DNA from: Apodospora peruviana | Taxonomy: Eukaryota; Ascomycota; Sordariomycetes; Sordariales; Lasiosphaeriaceae | Reading direction: 5' to 3' | Length of the DNA stretch: 64,000 nt | Assembly: GCA_033439685.1 (NCBI GenBank) | Contig: JAUEDM010000002.1 | Coordinates: forward strand, 5,084,001 to 5,148,000 | Shown here: one piece after another, positions 21,276-33,228 of the stretch | How the letters are laid out: every line of letters begins with the position of its first letter | How positions within the stretch are numbered: position 1 is the first letter of the stretch | Notes under the pieces: generated by a model | Database searches by the model: none | The model's input: only the letters and a program-made list of their open reading frames with translations | Told to the model about the DNA's origin: nothing | Program-made: the position numbers and the translations under genes

Positions 21276-24202
21276 CTTGTCGATATTATGTGGAAGAACA
21301 GAGCCCGGATCCAGCCTAGGACTCTTATATGAAGATAATTAAGAGTTAAGGAGACACCGGGTCCAGCAAATATCAGAAACAATAGAAGACAAGAGTATCC
21401 AGCTCTAGAACCAGCGCCGCCGCCGTCGAGGGGTATAAAGGCGAGTTGTAATGCGATAAAGGAACCTGCCGTGCTGACTAGAGCATCAAAGAGACAGGGA
21501 GTAAGGACATCAACACCACATATTAAAGCGAAGAAAATAGCCTTTGTCGGTGAGAGATGGGGTGGAAGAGGTGATATGGGTGTTTCAACTATCAAATACT
21601 CTTTGTCGCACAGAAGAAGGTCAGGCACAAGTTCGCGGGGGGGCATTAATCTCGTGCCGCCCGTCGCTACACACAGAATGAGCGTATTCTCCGATGAGGA
21701 GGATTCATATTGCGCTATCGACAGCGGGGCCAGTGAGCAGGTCGCTCGAGCCGGGAGGGTAGGCTGCAATGCGCTGCAGGGGCCTTGGCTGCTAACCACT
21801 CTCAGCTAGAGGCCCAAGCAGACCTCAGAGGGGAAGAGGGCGGAGAGAGCCGGTACGAGACTGACGAGAGCCAGTCATGCCGTCGAACTTGATGTTGGAC
21901 AGGGTACGCAGGGTGACACACAGCTCAGTTACATTGGGGTGTGATGAATTGGCCCCCCGTCGCGATGTGCTACCGCCAGCGACGCTGGGGACGCGGCCAA
22001 TCAGCAGGCTGTCCGCCATCCGGTGTCCTGCGGTCGGCAGATGCGGCCCTCGCGGTCTTGCCAACCCCCTGTTGGTCAATGGCCTCTCAGAGATGCTTGA
22101 AATGGTCCCCTAGGGCTGGCTTGTTAGTTGGAGCTGTCGATGGTGAAGGATTGTATGTCTTGCGTGCTCGAGGCGACGGCAGCTGCTAAAAGGGGTACAA
22201 AAAGTCCAACGACGATGAATGAAGGCAGACAGTTGGCCGCTGAGTGGCGAGTTGTATGCCGGCTGGGGGCCAGAGAGGCGATTGTCGTCGGCCAACAACT
22301 TGCTAGAATGGTTTCCGATATCAAATTTTGCTGCCAACCCGCGGGTCACTAGGTTGGTCAGCTCATAGCCTCATGATGGCTCAGCGAGGAGAGATCAGAC
22401 GAGAGCAGAGATAGGATCCCATCGCTAAAAGCCAAATCATCCATCTCGTCGGGTCGCGTTGATAGGCCGCTCGCAATTCAACACCAATGTAAGGTACCCA
22501 GGTTCCCGGCAGCCTGGGGCAAAGGCGACCTCATCGGCCGACCTGATGAAGAACAAATAACAATAGGCCGCAGCGTTTCGCCCTTTGCTCGTCGAGTCGG
22601 CTGGAGCGTTTGTTTCGTTGAAGCCGCGGGGACCCCCGGGGTGATCGTCGTTGAGTGGCTCCGCTGTCCACCACCAAGGGTCCCCCACCTGAGTTTGCCC
22701 GGCGCTTGCAGTCGCTCAAAGCGGCGTAGCGGCAAGGCGCAACCGATGACTTGCCGCCAAGAAACAGGCTAAACCGCAACTAGTTCTAGAGAGAATCTTT
22801 TCGACGACAACGACACCACCATCAACCTACCCCCTTCACCGGCGGCTTCACGACCCCAACCAACATTGAAGCTATCCGCCCGCAACCGCAACTGCAACCG
22901 CGTCACTGTCCAACCTACCCGCCCGGCGGCGTGTGTCGGCTGCAAGATCGTCAGGTACGCACAGCGGATAACCCAATTCTCTTCAAAAGATTTCCATCTC
23001 ATCTCATCTCATCTCATCTGAGACCTAGTCCCTATTCCTTTGGGTTCACTAGGGTGCAACGAGATCGTCGACCCTTACGATGATGCTGTCTGGTCTGAGC
23101 ACATGTCTCGTGTGTCTGCCGGCAGATGCAGAAAGGCCGACAATCGCTGCTGGTTCCAGGTTTGCGTCGTGACACAGACTCGTCAGCTGCATGGAAGCTG
23201 TATAGATGCTACGTACCTAACCTACTACAGAGCTTTCAGCTTCTAATTTATTACCACACCTCTACAATACCTACCTAGTTAGGTAGCTATTGACTCTCAA
23301 CCAGGAGAACATACAACATTAAACATAGCACCACCATAACGCAGAGAGAGTGTCAAGATAAGGAAGGCATACATACCAGTCTCTTCTCGGTTCCTACGGT
23401 ATCAACTGAGCATGTCACGTTTTTGTCCTTCCATACTCCTCTAGCTCTGCCAAGGGCTTTCAACGAAACAAATATAGCAAACCTATAATCCTTCCCGGTC
23501 TCTTTTCCCACCACACCAACAAGTCAGGCAACACCAACGACCGTGAAGTTGATCGGAGATCTCACCGTCGGAAAAGGGAGCGGGGTATAGCCGGCCACAC
23601 ACCGAGCGAGACGCTGTTCTTCCCATTGCGCTTGTTGGCTTCATGAGACAGGCTGAACGTACCTTGGACAGACGTAGCCGAAGATGGCCTTCACTACAGG
23701 GATACGAAACAGAATCCCAATGGGCTGTGTCGACCCAGTTGACCCGATGATGGAACAAACAGCTTTGTTGCCTGTCGAGGAATCATTCTCTCGGAGTCCG
23801 GACAGTTGCGAAGAGTACTCTACCTAAGTCGAATAGCTACCTACCTACCTACCAAGGTTGCTGGTCTGACCAGGATTGTAATGATGAACAGACTTGTTTG
23901 TCACTATGCTATTGCTGCTTCTTTTCAGGCCAGCCGTGTATTGTGGAACCCCTTTTCCGGATATCTCTCAGTATTACAGTAAACAATATGAAGTTTAATT
24001 TTCAATATAGACTGGTCTCAACTCTGTACCTGTATATACCTTGATATGTTGTTATAAAAGGAATAATCGTGCATCTGTAGGATAAAACATTGTCCATCGT
24101 GCCAACATTACAGACAAGACGTTCAACCACCCAAGTAAACATTCAAGCCCCATGATGTTGTCCTGCCCCCTTTAACAACTCCACAATCAACCCCCAGAAA
24201 TC
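21276..24202. other. Intergenic, no supported gene
   Basis: A 2.9-kb space upstream of membrane protein copy A and downstream of the GH43 gene. Short frames on both strands lack family resemblance. Contains a CATCT repeat near 22995 and clustered ACCTACCT/AGGTAGGT motifs near 23215-23285 and 23840. Confidence 0.5.
22995..23019. repeat. CATCT pentanucleotide microsatellite
   Basis: Five tandem CATCT units. Confidence 0.9.
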
Positions 24203-25591
24203 TCAACCACCGCCACCAGTCCCAGTATCATCATCACTATCTTCCTCCTCTACAATAACAACCTCCCCATCAACAACCTCAAACCCCGTCCCAAACAAAC
24301 ACCGCCCTTGCGCACAATTTGCATGAAACAACATCCTCCCACCACCATCAACACTCGTCGCCCCCCCAGGCGCAGTCAAATTGAACCTCCCATCGCCAGT
24401 CGCAATCAAACTCCCTCCTTTCCGTCCCCTAACATACGGCCCCGTCACATTTCTTGCGGTAGCATAATTGACCCTATACAGCTCCGTCATCCAACAATGA
24501 CTACTATAAAACAAAACATACGTCACATTTTCCCTCTTCTTTCCATCATCCCCCTCAACTACAGATAACACCCTCACAAGCGAAGGTGCTTCAACCAACG
24601 GCCCGTCCGCCTCCTCCAGTCGATCCAATATCTCCATTCCGTCTCCAACAAGCGTGACCCCATCCTCCCTATCCACCTCCTGCAAAACAATTGGCGTGTT
24701 CCTGTAAGGCGCCACACCATTATTACACTCCCCGCCATGCCCCAACGAGTTCCCATCCACTTTGTAAACAACATATCGCCTCCCGGTGTTCTCGTCCAGA
24801 AACCCCGAGGGGTCGATGGCGCCCCCATGACTAACAGGACACGCGAGCGGTGAAGGTAAGGCACTGTACGGACCTAGCACAGAAGTCGCTGTCGCCGCGC
24901 CGATGCAGTGGAATGCGGAGGCATTAGCCGGCCCGAGCTGGCCCGCGTAGTACATCACGTATTTGTCGAACGACAGTAATCGCACGTCGGGCGCCCACGT
25001 GTTTGAGCCCGGCCCGCCTCCACCCAACGTCCAGTTGCCTGCTGACGGGAGGATCTCTTTATCGATGTATGTCCACGGGCCTGAGGGGGACGGAGCGGAT
25101 GCCGCCTGAATATTGCGCGCGCCGCCTGAGGCGGTCGCGAAGGCGTACCATTTTCCGTCTGAGTCTCTGACTATGGACGGGTCCGGAAAGTCTCGGGCTA
25201 GCTTGAGGAGACCTGTTCCTGATGTTGAGGTGGTGGTTGAGTCGAGTGAGACTGCTGCTGCGTACGCTTTGGCGTGGTGTTGGAGAGACGGAGTAGTCGG
25301 GACCGGGGACGGAGACGGGGACAGTGAGGGAAAGGGGGAGAAGTTGTAGTTGTTGGCGCAATGCCATTGTGCCAGGAGGAGGTTGAGGACCCGGTTGGGT
25401 AGTAGGGGGAACTGCATTTTGCTTGTCCCCGACACCGAAGAGGAGGATTGACCAACGATCACCTCGCCGCCAGTGGCTCTTCTCTCAACGTTTCCATCAA
25501 AACTAAAAGAAATATGAAGATAGCAATGTATTGCAAGAGAAAGTGACAAGACTATTTGAACAACCAAGAACGCAATGATAGTTCTAGTCAT
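24203..25591 (-). CDS. Secreted glycoside hydrolase family 43 protein
   Basis: Predicted extracellular enzyme acting on arabinan, arabinoxylan or xylan side chains. Single exon, 462 residues, ATG at 25591. Residues 4-27 form a hydrophobic signal sequence (TIIAFLVVQIVLSLSLAIHCYL). A Ser/Pro-rich stretch is followed by the five-bladed propeller beginning near residue 130. The three GH43 acidic residues are visible: base D137 in DFPDPSIV, D260 in GGAIDPSGF, and acid E334 in PLVEAPSLV. Other family marks are WAPDVR (199-204) and LFYSSHCW. Several N-glycosylation sequons occur (e.g. NWT, NVT). The C-terminus ends with an acidic run and Gly residues. Substrate cannot be told from the sequence; the subfamily is not assigned. 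Confidence 0.9.
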   Translation of the reverse strand: MTRTIIAFLVVQIVLSLSLAIHCYLHISFSFDGNVERRATGGEVIVGQSSSSVSGTSKMQFPLLPNRVLNLLLAQWHCANNYNFSPFPSLSPSPSPVPTTPSLQHHAKAYAAAVSLDSTTTSTSGTGLLKLARDFPDPSIVRDSDGKWYAFATASGGARNIQAASAPSPSGPWTYIDKEILPSAGNWTLGGGGPGSNTWAPDVRLLSFDKYVMYYAGQLGPANASAFHCIGAATATSVLGPYSALPSPLACPVSHGGAIDPSGFLDENTGRRYVVYKVDGNSLGHGGECNNGVAPYRNTPIVLQEVDREDGVTLVGDGMEILDRLEEADGPLVEAPSLVRVLSVVEGDDGKKRENVTYVLFYSSHCWMTELYRVNYATARNVTGPYVRGRKGGSLIATGDGRFNLTAPGGATSVDGGGRMLFHANCAQGRCLFGTGFEVVDGEVVIVEEEDSDDDTGTGGGG

Positions 25592-26800
25592 CCGTCACTG
25601 GTCAATGGCACTCCCCTAGGTGATGAGGTACCTGCTGTCAAAGCTTGACATCATGGGGAGAGCCGCCGCGTCATGAAGCTCAGTGCAGTACGCATGGACA
25701 GTGCCGTGGGAGATAAGGGATGTGATAGGTAGGCAAGTTTAGCTGGCGTTCAAAACCAAGGGGCAACAACAAGCCCTGCTAGTCTGAACAGACTTTTCAA
25801 AAACGAGATAAGAGAACCGAGACACAGAAAATGAGAGGGGAAAAGAGAAGAACGCGACGAGAAAGAGAGGGAGGAGGCACAGAGACAGAGACCCGGTCGA
25901 TCGATATGTCAGACTAACACCAGCCATCGAGAGACCGCCAGTTGCTCGAGCTACGTCTGCAGGGGGAGGAAAAGACAGAAACCCAGATACCTCGGTTCGA
26001 ATAGGTTGTACCATTCCGTACACGCACATCCAAATCAGGCTCCGATAGAAGATAAGGTACCTACCTCGGTAGGAATACTGAAGAGCAGCAAGCAAGCAGC
26101 CAGCAAGTGGCGCACGCCCGCCTCGGGGTTGAGACAAGACGAGACGAGACAAGACAAGAGGAAACCCACATTTTTAAGCTGACGACGAAAAAGGGACCAG
26201 AAGAAGACAGCAAAAGGGAATATGACCAATGAGAGAGAAACTGCATTTAGAGTTCCAGACTAGAAAGAGCCTAGGTACCTAGTCTAGCTAAAATCTTGTT
26301 TCGGATCGACGTGAGAGGAAAAGGCACACTCTGCAGTAATGGTCAAAGGTCAAAACAGCTGTGAGGAGAAACCTAGAATTATCTCACTCCCGGTATAGAG
26401 CGTGCAGAGGTACCATTCTTCCTGGCCAGCCTGCAGTACAAAATCTTGGGAACCTCACCTACGCTGCCTAGGCACGCTAGGTCGGCAGTGGTTGGATACC
26501 CGACTTCTTTTCTTCTCCCAACATATTCTCTCTCGTCCCCTTGGTATCGGCTCCGCCTGGCAGGTAAAGTCTTGACTGCAAATCGCGCAAAGCTCGTAGT
26601 CGTAGGTGTTCTGGTATGCCATTTTATTCTCCTCCTATACAGCAAGCCCGAACCTTGATCGATTATGTCCATGAAAAACAAAACAGAACCACAACGCCAT
26701 TTTCCCTTGAACCCGTCTTTGACTACCACAATGCACAGGAATAAACGCCTCCGCCAGAGAGAGAAAACTGAGACATTGAGATACAGCAGCGCGGTGATAT
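25592..26800. other. Intergenic between GH43 and CBF5 genes
   Basis: Upstream region of the secreted GH43 enzyme and 3' flank of CBF5. Purine-rich tracts at 25800-25890 and ACCTAGGTACC near 26270. No gene recognised. Confidence 0.5.
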
Positions 26801-28545
26801 TTAATCACTGTCGTCTGCACCGACTGCAGACGCCCTCTTGGCCTTTTTCTCCTTCTTCAGTCGTTTCCGCTCCGCCTTTTCCTCGGCCGTCTCGCCCTCG
26901 TGCTTCTTGCGCTTCTTATCAACGGTCTCCTCGGCCTTCATCGCCGGGGTTGCTTCGGCCTTTTCCTCTTTGGCAGATGACTCGAGTTTGGCGGGCGTTC
27001 CTGGTGCAGGAAGCGCAGGTGCGTCGGTTGACTCGGGTGCCGGGTTGTAGTCCTTGTACTCCTTCGTCCACTTCGCTGGGGTAGCCTCGTTCGGGCGTCC
27101 AAACTTGTCGAGCTTGCCGTCGGCCTTCAATTTCTTCTTCTCCATGGCAGTGTTTCCGAGGCCCCATCTCTTGGGATACAGGTCGCGCTCCATGATGCAG
27201 CGCTTGACCTTGGCCACAACGCCATGGTCGCAGGAAGTCATCCTATGATTGTGTTAGTTTAAGCGTCAATAGTCCGCCAAGTTTTGGAAAAACGTACTCA
27301 ACGGTGCTCATCTGAGCAATACCAATGGCAATAGCCTCTCCCTTGGTGGTCATGAGAACAACCTCATCATGAGCCTCGATGCCAGCCTCGTATCGCAAAA
27401 GTCCCGGTAACATCAGCTTCGCTCCGTAGCACACGGCGTTTACCGCAGAGTCTTTAACAACGACCCGCTTGTAGGTGGTAAGCAGAGTCTCGAGGGGCTG
27501 GATGACCTTCCGGAGCAAACTCTCGTCTCCTAGTTTGTCGTACTGGTGCTGGGCGTCGAGAACGTCGTGGAGGGTCACCATCTTGCCGTCAGACTCCGAC
27601 ATGACACCGCTGCGCACTCTGCGGAGTTCCTGCATGTGGGCGCCGACACCGAGCAACAATCCCAAGTGGACGCAAAGAGTTCTGATATAGGTTCCGGCTT
27701 CGCATGAGACCCAGAAGACACCGAGATGGCGGTCATTGTCGAACTCGATAAGTTTGCTCTCGTGAATTGTGCGGATACGGAGCTGGCGCTTGACGGCCGA
27801 GATGAGGGGCGGTCGCTGGAAGAGAGCGCCAGTGAGAGTTTCCAGAGCGCGGGCGAAGGCGGCTTCACCGCCGACGACGGTATCGTGCAGTCGGACAACG
27901 CACACGTACTCCTTACCCGCTCCTTGCTGGGCCTTGACCAATCTGGTCGCGCGGTCGATACAGACAATCAGGCAGCCGGTAACCTTGGGATCAAGGGTTC
28001 CCGAATGTCCCGTCTTCTCGACGCTGCCATACCAACTTCGTTAGCACCAAGAACATCGCATAACGGGATAGTATGGTTCTTTACGCACCGGAGCATACGC
28101 TTGATCCACGCAACGACTTCATGAGACGAAGGGTTCGATGGTTTATCCTGTGTGGTGTTAGTCTCTGCATCTGTCTGGGTGTACCGTTCTTCCCCATATG
28201 TTCCGGGAAGCAGAAACGGGCACTGAGCAGAAAGTGACAGCAGAGAGACACGACTGCATAACTCCCCATCACAATCCGTGGTGGAAGGAAAAAACACCAA
28301 ACTCCAAGCGGAGAACTGACCAGGTTAATGACGCCACTGGAAACGTAGGACTTGATGTCGCGCGACAGGGGCGGTTGGCCGTTGGGGATGGGTGTAAAGT
28401 GTCCAGTGCGGACCAACAAGTTCTCATAGTTCTTGAGAAGAAGGGGCCAACTGCTGCTGTCAATCGCAGGCGTGACCGCCGTCGGCTTGATCGAATAGTC
28501 AACCGCCTTCGAGGCCAGCTCAACCTCCTTCGAGGCCACACCCAT
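26801..28545 (-). CDS. CBF5: H/ACA snoRNP pseudouridine synthase Cbf5/dyskerin
   Basis: Catalytic subunit of nucleolar H/ACA snoRNPs, which convert uridine to pseudouridine in rRNA and snRNA. Four exons: 28545..28321, 28147..28089, 28023..27298 and 27242..26801; introns of 173, 65 and 55 nt; 483 residues. The TruB motif is RVEKTGHSGTLDPKVTG with catalytic Asp at residue 106. It continues with CLIVCIDRATRLVKAQQGAGKEYV and RPPLISAVKRQLR. The PUA domain follows (DEVVLMTTKGEAIAIGIAQMST, then CDHGVVAKVKRCIMERDLYP), and the tail carries KKRKK and KRLKKEKKAKR stretches, the usual nucleolar signal. The 173-nt intron 1 was checked for a C/D snoRNA and lacks a box D with a closing stem. Assignment is firm. 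Confidence 0.96.
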
Positions 28546-29803
28546 TTTGTCTGCTGGTTTGTTTGTCTGTTATTTTTTTCTGGTTATTTACCCCCAGGCG
28601 CGCAGGAGGAAGTTTTTCGACGAGTATCGATCGTATCGCGGGATGGTTTGGCGCAGAATTGGGGAGTCGCGTGGCGCCAATTCGATTTCGTCCTTTCCTC
28701 TTGCCTTCTTTCTTTCCGAAGGAGCTTGGTCGAGAGCTTCCGAATTTTTTTGCAAGCGAGTGGACGGCAGATGTGGGGAAAGTCCAAAAGTGCACACACC
28801 GCCCGCAGCCTCGCCACGCTAGCCCATTTGTGGCAGCACGGCCTCACGTGCAGTTGCGCACAGGCCAAACCCGGTTTGTCTTTGGCGTCTTTGGCGGACG
28901 TCAACACTGGTCGACATCATCTTCCAGGGCATCATGGTAAAATCTTGGTGATACTCGAGCCAACGAGCAAGTTGATGCTATGCAAAGCCGGAAATCAAAT
29001 AATCAACTCAAATTCCTCTATTTGTTTCGCTTATTTCACTTTTTTCACCATCAGTGATGTCTGTCTGCTGTGTTGCTCATTCAGTTCTACTTCCTACCTA
29101 CCTACCTCCAGGCAGCTGGCATCTGGGCGCCGTGGGATATGCCGGCGACAGTAATCCGTACTCTCAAATATCACGATCACGTTGGGCACCGTCTTGTCTA
29201 TTATGCGTGCTTTTGTGTTTCGTACCATGCTAGGCATCACTAAACGGTGTTCAAGGCGATCCCAATGGATTCCTCCTTCGGGCGCTTACCGGATTACGCC
29301 TGAGACTCCGCCCCGTCCTGGCTAACAAGACGCAAAACCTGTCGGGTCGGGTCAAAACAATCCTGTCCCGACATCAGGACGCTGTCTCAACCTCCTGAGC
29401 AAGGTTTCTTGGCCCGCTCCGTCATACTCATCCCCCGTCCTTCCCGCCCGTCTCATGGCCAAAATAGACTTGTATTCAGTGCGACTCCTCGACTTAACTC
29501 CAGACTGGCCGTCAGGAGGAAACCGCTTACGCCAATATGTCTGGACTCGATGAGGGAACATTTCCTCTGGCCATTCCCATTTGGCCTTTGGGTTTGGTTG
29601 GAGCCACAATGCAGACTGGTTTGTCCAGTGTCTGGTATATTAACCCGCATCTCATCTCTGTGGACGATGGAGACGTCAAGTGGCATACCAGAGTCCATAT
29701 TATGTGCATACAACACGTGTCAATCCTTAGTTGAACGTAGCGCCAGTTGTACATGTCACACTGACTGTAAACAAATATCCAGCCTCCCTGGTTGCCTTTT
29801 ACC
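28546..29803. promoter_or_regulatory. Divergent upstream region, CBF5 / orphan gene
   Basis: A 1.26-kb space between divergent starts holding both promoters. Contains a CTACCTAC repeat near 29095. No other gene recognised. Confidence 0.45.
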
Positions 29804-31108
29804 ATGAGCAACGGCCGCATGTAAGTGAACTGCTTCCCTGCTCTGCTCCCACCATCTGGGGCTACTGATCATGAGATATCTGACTTGTGTGCTGTGCTCA
29901 TTAGGGGATGGCGGTGGTTTGTTCCTCGAGACCCCAGAACCTACGATAGAGGCCGTGAGCACGATAGAGGCCGTGAGCACGATAGAGGCCGTGAGCACGA
30001 TAGAGGCCGTGAGCACGATAGAGGCCGTGAGTACGGTAGAAGATGGGACCCCTGGGTGTGGCCCGGCAAGTTCTTTCGTGGTAGGCCACCACCACCACTT
30101 CCTCTGAAGGATGATTACTACGTTCCTAATGCACCGCTACCTCCTCCGACGAAGCGGTTCCCCAAGGCTGGTGGTTATAACCCGCCACGTCCTATGGCTC
30201 AGAGAGGGTTCGCGGACTTGCAGACCGCTATCCCTCCAGGTGAAGGACTTTACGGACCAGATGTGAGATTTAACGGACGAGAGTCGGCGGTGTCGGCTTG
30301 GTCAGGACCACCATCGTCGTGGTCTCGAACATCGAATTACAGGCCGACTCCCAATCAGTCTGGAAGGATCAGTCCAGCGGACTCAGCGTTCCCGGGGCCT
30401 TCTATACCTACGAATGTAAACATGCCGCGCCGGCCAGAGTCGTTGATGTCAGCTCGGTCACGAAGGGACCATCCGCCACGATCCTCGTCATCGCGAACCT
30501 CGAATCGCACGGCGGCTCCCAGTCAACCTGGGAGGACCAGCCCAACGGAGTCAATGTACGATGGGGACATCAGAAAGATGGAAGAGTTTCACTTTGGGGG
30601 CGGTATAAAGCCTGTGCCGGGTAGTAACTTGCCTGGCCGACCGTTAAATTTCAGATTCACAGAAGAACAATTGATGGCTCGATCGAATTGGACCCGTTTA
30701 GAACAGGAAATTGATAATGTTCGTAGCCAAACAGCAGCGTCGGCGGAGCATGCTCGGCCACCGAGTAGGAATAGGAAAGCAGGACCACCTATGCCTTTCC
30801 AGTCATTATCTAGGTCGGGAACGAGTTCGACCGTTGCGTCTATCCGAGCGCCGCCTAGGGCAGAGACGCTGGGAGGGGGGGGCGCCCAGCGACGACCGCC
30901 GCACTCGGCATCGGCGTGGTACCGCCGGCCGAAGGAAGCACAAGATCATATGAGATCGCCTGTGTCGCCGATGTCAGATTCATCTGAAGGAGAGGTGCAG
31001 TATGGAGTGGCACAGTTGCAGAGTGCGTGGTCAGGGAGACCCGTAGAGATATCACACCGACCCGGCTCGCGGAAGCAAGAGGAGGAATGGAGGCGAAGAG
31101 AGAGATAG
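29804..31108 (+). CDS. Hypothetical disordered Arg/Pro/Ser-rich protein with DRGREH repeats
   Basis: I do not recognise this gene. Proposed two exons: 29804..29820 (ATGAGCAACGGCCGCAT) and 29905..31108, joined by an 84-nt intron with a perfect GTAAGT donor and TTAG acceptor; 406 residues. The protein starts MSNGRMGWRWFVPRDPRTY, then has five tandem DRGREH-like units encoded by an 18-nt repeat, a WVWPGKFFRGRPPPPLPL stretch, and a long disordered region rich in Ser, Arg and Pro. An internal duplication is visible (SRTSN...GRISPADS and SRTSN...GRTSPTES). There is no signal peptide or membrane segment. The composition would fit a nucleic-acid-associated or scaffold protein, but this is only a guess. 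It could be a lineage-specific gene. Confidence 0.6.
29944..30033 (+). repeat. 18-nt coding minisatellite, five units
   Basis: Five near-identical 18-nt units (consensus CGATAGAGGCCGTGAGCA) encoding DRGREH. The first four are identical; the last ends GTGAGTA. The unit length is a multiple of three, so copy-number change keeps the frame. Confidence 0.92.
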
Positions 31109-32490
31109 AAGATGACAGGCCCAAAATGAGGCATTTTTGGGACGGTGGAGAGAAGCAGAGCAGAGGGGCCCCCAGGGGCAGATATTAGATGAGATAAACG
31201 GACCAGGATTTTGAGGACCATGAGTTCTTCCAGTCACGCAACATGGCGAGTCAGGCCATGTAGGAGACTAGAATCTCTTAGAAAGGAGATGTCTTTCGTC
31301 ACATGAAGGGTGTCGCTTGGGTATTTGGCGTTCAGGTATGTACCTAGGTAGCTACTCGGTACCTGGGATTTAAAAAGTCAACTGGTTAGGGCACACATAT
31401 CAGGAATTAGTTTTTTGTTTTGTTTTTCAGCAAATAGCATTCATTATTCATGATACTTTCATCAAAAGTCTTACGGAAATTCAACGTCCACATTTTCAAC
31501 GGAACTCATCGTCAGATCCTCACCACAACCGCTGCTCTCAGCCAACCAAGCCCGAAATCGGATAGATATATCACCCCAGGAGAGGCTGTGAGCACCGCCC
31601 CGACCACTAGTTCTTGAAGCCCGGTCTGTGGTTGCTCTCGTAGGGGCCGTGATCTAAGATTGCTTCCGATCCAAACGCTGTAGAGAGGTCGCCTGTTCGA
31701 ACCAGTGTCCTACTCAACAGCCGCCCTGTACTTTGAGAATCATCACATGCCATATAAAACCACGCCTTGAGTTTTGCCCTTTCTGCAAAATCCCAGTGAA
31801 TACCGAAAGCCCCGAAAGCCCCGAAAGGGGTGCCAGTAGCTAGCCACCTCATTCCACCACGCCGGTGCGGGCTTGAGTTGGCCAGTGAGCCCGTTGCTTT
31901 GACGATATTTTTCTCACGCACTCACAAAATATTTAGATTCCCCGAGATTTCTTCTGCACTACATGACGGCCAATGGGTCACATCATCAAGGGAGGGCCCG
32001 GGTACGTTTCGATTCATTGGTATCATGCAGAGAACGACCGTGTATGCGTTGGCTCCTCCAGGCCAAACGAGGTTGAACGAGCTTCTAGAAGAGTCCTTCA
32101 AATAACATCGTTAACAGCTACGACACCAAAGTGTAACTAATTTGAATCGTCAAGAATATACTTATCTCCTTGTAAGAGGAGTCTAAAGCCAAGTAATACC
32201 ACTAGTGGAAGTAGTAGTAGTCACAGCTGTTCTCTTTGTTGAATCTCCACCCTTTCCTTTAATGAAGTTAATCAGTGGCTCGTAACAACGAGTGGTTCGT
32301 AGGATAACAAGCCGTATATATAAGGTAGTCGAATCGCTCATTGAGATTCCAGCCGTTTGTACTGTGAGCGGTCAACATTCACACTTCCTTCTGCTAACAG
32401 AGTCTCCAAGCCCCAGCAACGTCGCCGCCATCAAGGTCGACTTCACTCTCCGCTAGTTCCAGACTTGGACACTTTTCGCCCACAATTACC
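31109..32490. other. Intergenic between two orphan-like genes
   Basis: Contains a TATATATAAGG element near 32315 about 170 bp before the next ATG, and a hairpin-like CCCCGAAAGGGG within a CCGAAAGCC tandem near 31805-31830. A minus-strand 81-codon frame from an ATG near 31850 to 31607 has no recognised family and is not called. Confidence 0.45.
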
Positions 32491-33228
32491 ATGCCTTCAA
32501 GCTCCCCATACGTGAACAGGGGCGAAACTGCCCTCCGCATCAGCACAGAGCAACAACTCCACCACCACCAACAACGACCAGAACAGGATGGTATGCTCCG
32601 TCGAGCCTCTCGGGGGAGAAACACGCTACCTCCTACTCGGCTGGCCACCATCCGGCAAACAAGAATAACCACGATAGCAACAAAAAAGCAAACAACGACC
32701 ATCGGAATCACTGGACCAACACCAGCCACAGAGACCAGTTCCAATATTCCTAATGGTATTCCACACACCACCCCGATGGCAACAACGACAACGACAACGG
32801 CAAGGACAAGAATGGAGGATGTGGATAGAGAGACATACATAGTAGCGACCAGTAATTTGAACACCATTCCCGCCGCAATCAAATTCATAATCAGTTCGAA
32901 CGATTCTACGAACTTTCGTACGAGAACAAGAGCAACATCCACAACAACCCATACCGTCACGACGGCTGGGTCCATCATTACCACCACCACGACCATTCTC
33001 ACAACGACCAACAACACCTATTGGATAACCGTCCATCATCCCACCAACCATTCGGAAGGGACTTCCTATCACCAGGACAGCGATTTGAGAGACATCTTTC
33101 CAAATACCCCAATTGCTGAGTCCTCCATCCTTTCATCCGCGACAGACAGGGCCGCTATACCGTCGTGGCCCTTGCAAGGCCCTCCTCGCCAGCAGAGAGA
33201 GGAAGACGGACTGCGGCGGGTCGCTTGA
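32491..33228 (+). CDS. Questionable low-complexity ORF (Thr-rich frame; frame uncertain)
   Basis: A 245-residue frame from ATG 32491 (MPSSSPYVNRGETALRIS) that is very rich in Thr and Ile between residues 55 and 190. The same DNA read one base earlier gives a His/Asn-rich sequence (PYRHDGWVHHYHHHDHSHNDQQ), interrupted by three stops of TAA/TAG type, each one C-to-T change from a Gln codon. I do not recognise either product. A TATA-like element near 32315 supports transcription. A second open frame at 33113-33520 in another phase may be a further exon or the remains of a shifted reading frame. Could be an orphan gene, a spliced gene with undetected introns, or a decaying gene. Confidence 0.3.
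   Translation: MPSSSPYVNRGETALRISTEQQLHHHQQRPEQDGMLRRASRGRNTLPPTRLATIRQTRITTIATKKQTTTIGITGPTPATETSSNIPNGIPHTTPMATTTTTTARTRMEDVDRETYIVATSNLNTIPAAIKFIISSNDSTNFRTRTRATSTTTHTVTTAGSIITTTTTILTTTNNTYWITVHHPTNHSEGTSYHQDSDLRDIFPNTPIAESSILSSATDRAAIPSWPLQGPPRQQREEDGLRRVA

Noticed and set aside
22800..22955. Open stretch ending in ACVGCKIV before a GT donor, reminiscent of a Zn-cluster start
   Set aside because: No in-frame ATG upstream, a stop just before it, and no following exon with the rest of a Zn2Cys6 motif.
28148..28320. 173-nt CBF5 intron as a possible snoRNA host
   Set aside because: A GTGATGG box C-like word is present, but there is no CTGA box D or closing stem.
31670..31700. TGTTCGAACCAG, a B-box-like sequence
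   Set aside because: No accompanying tRNA fold.
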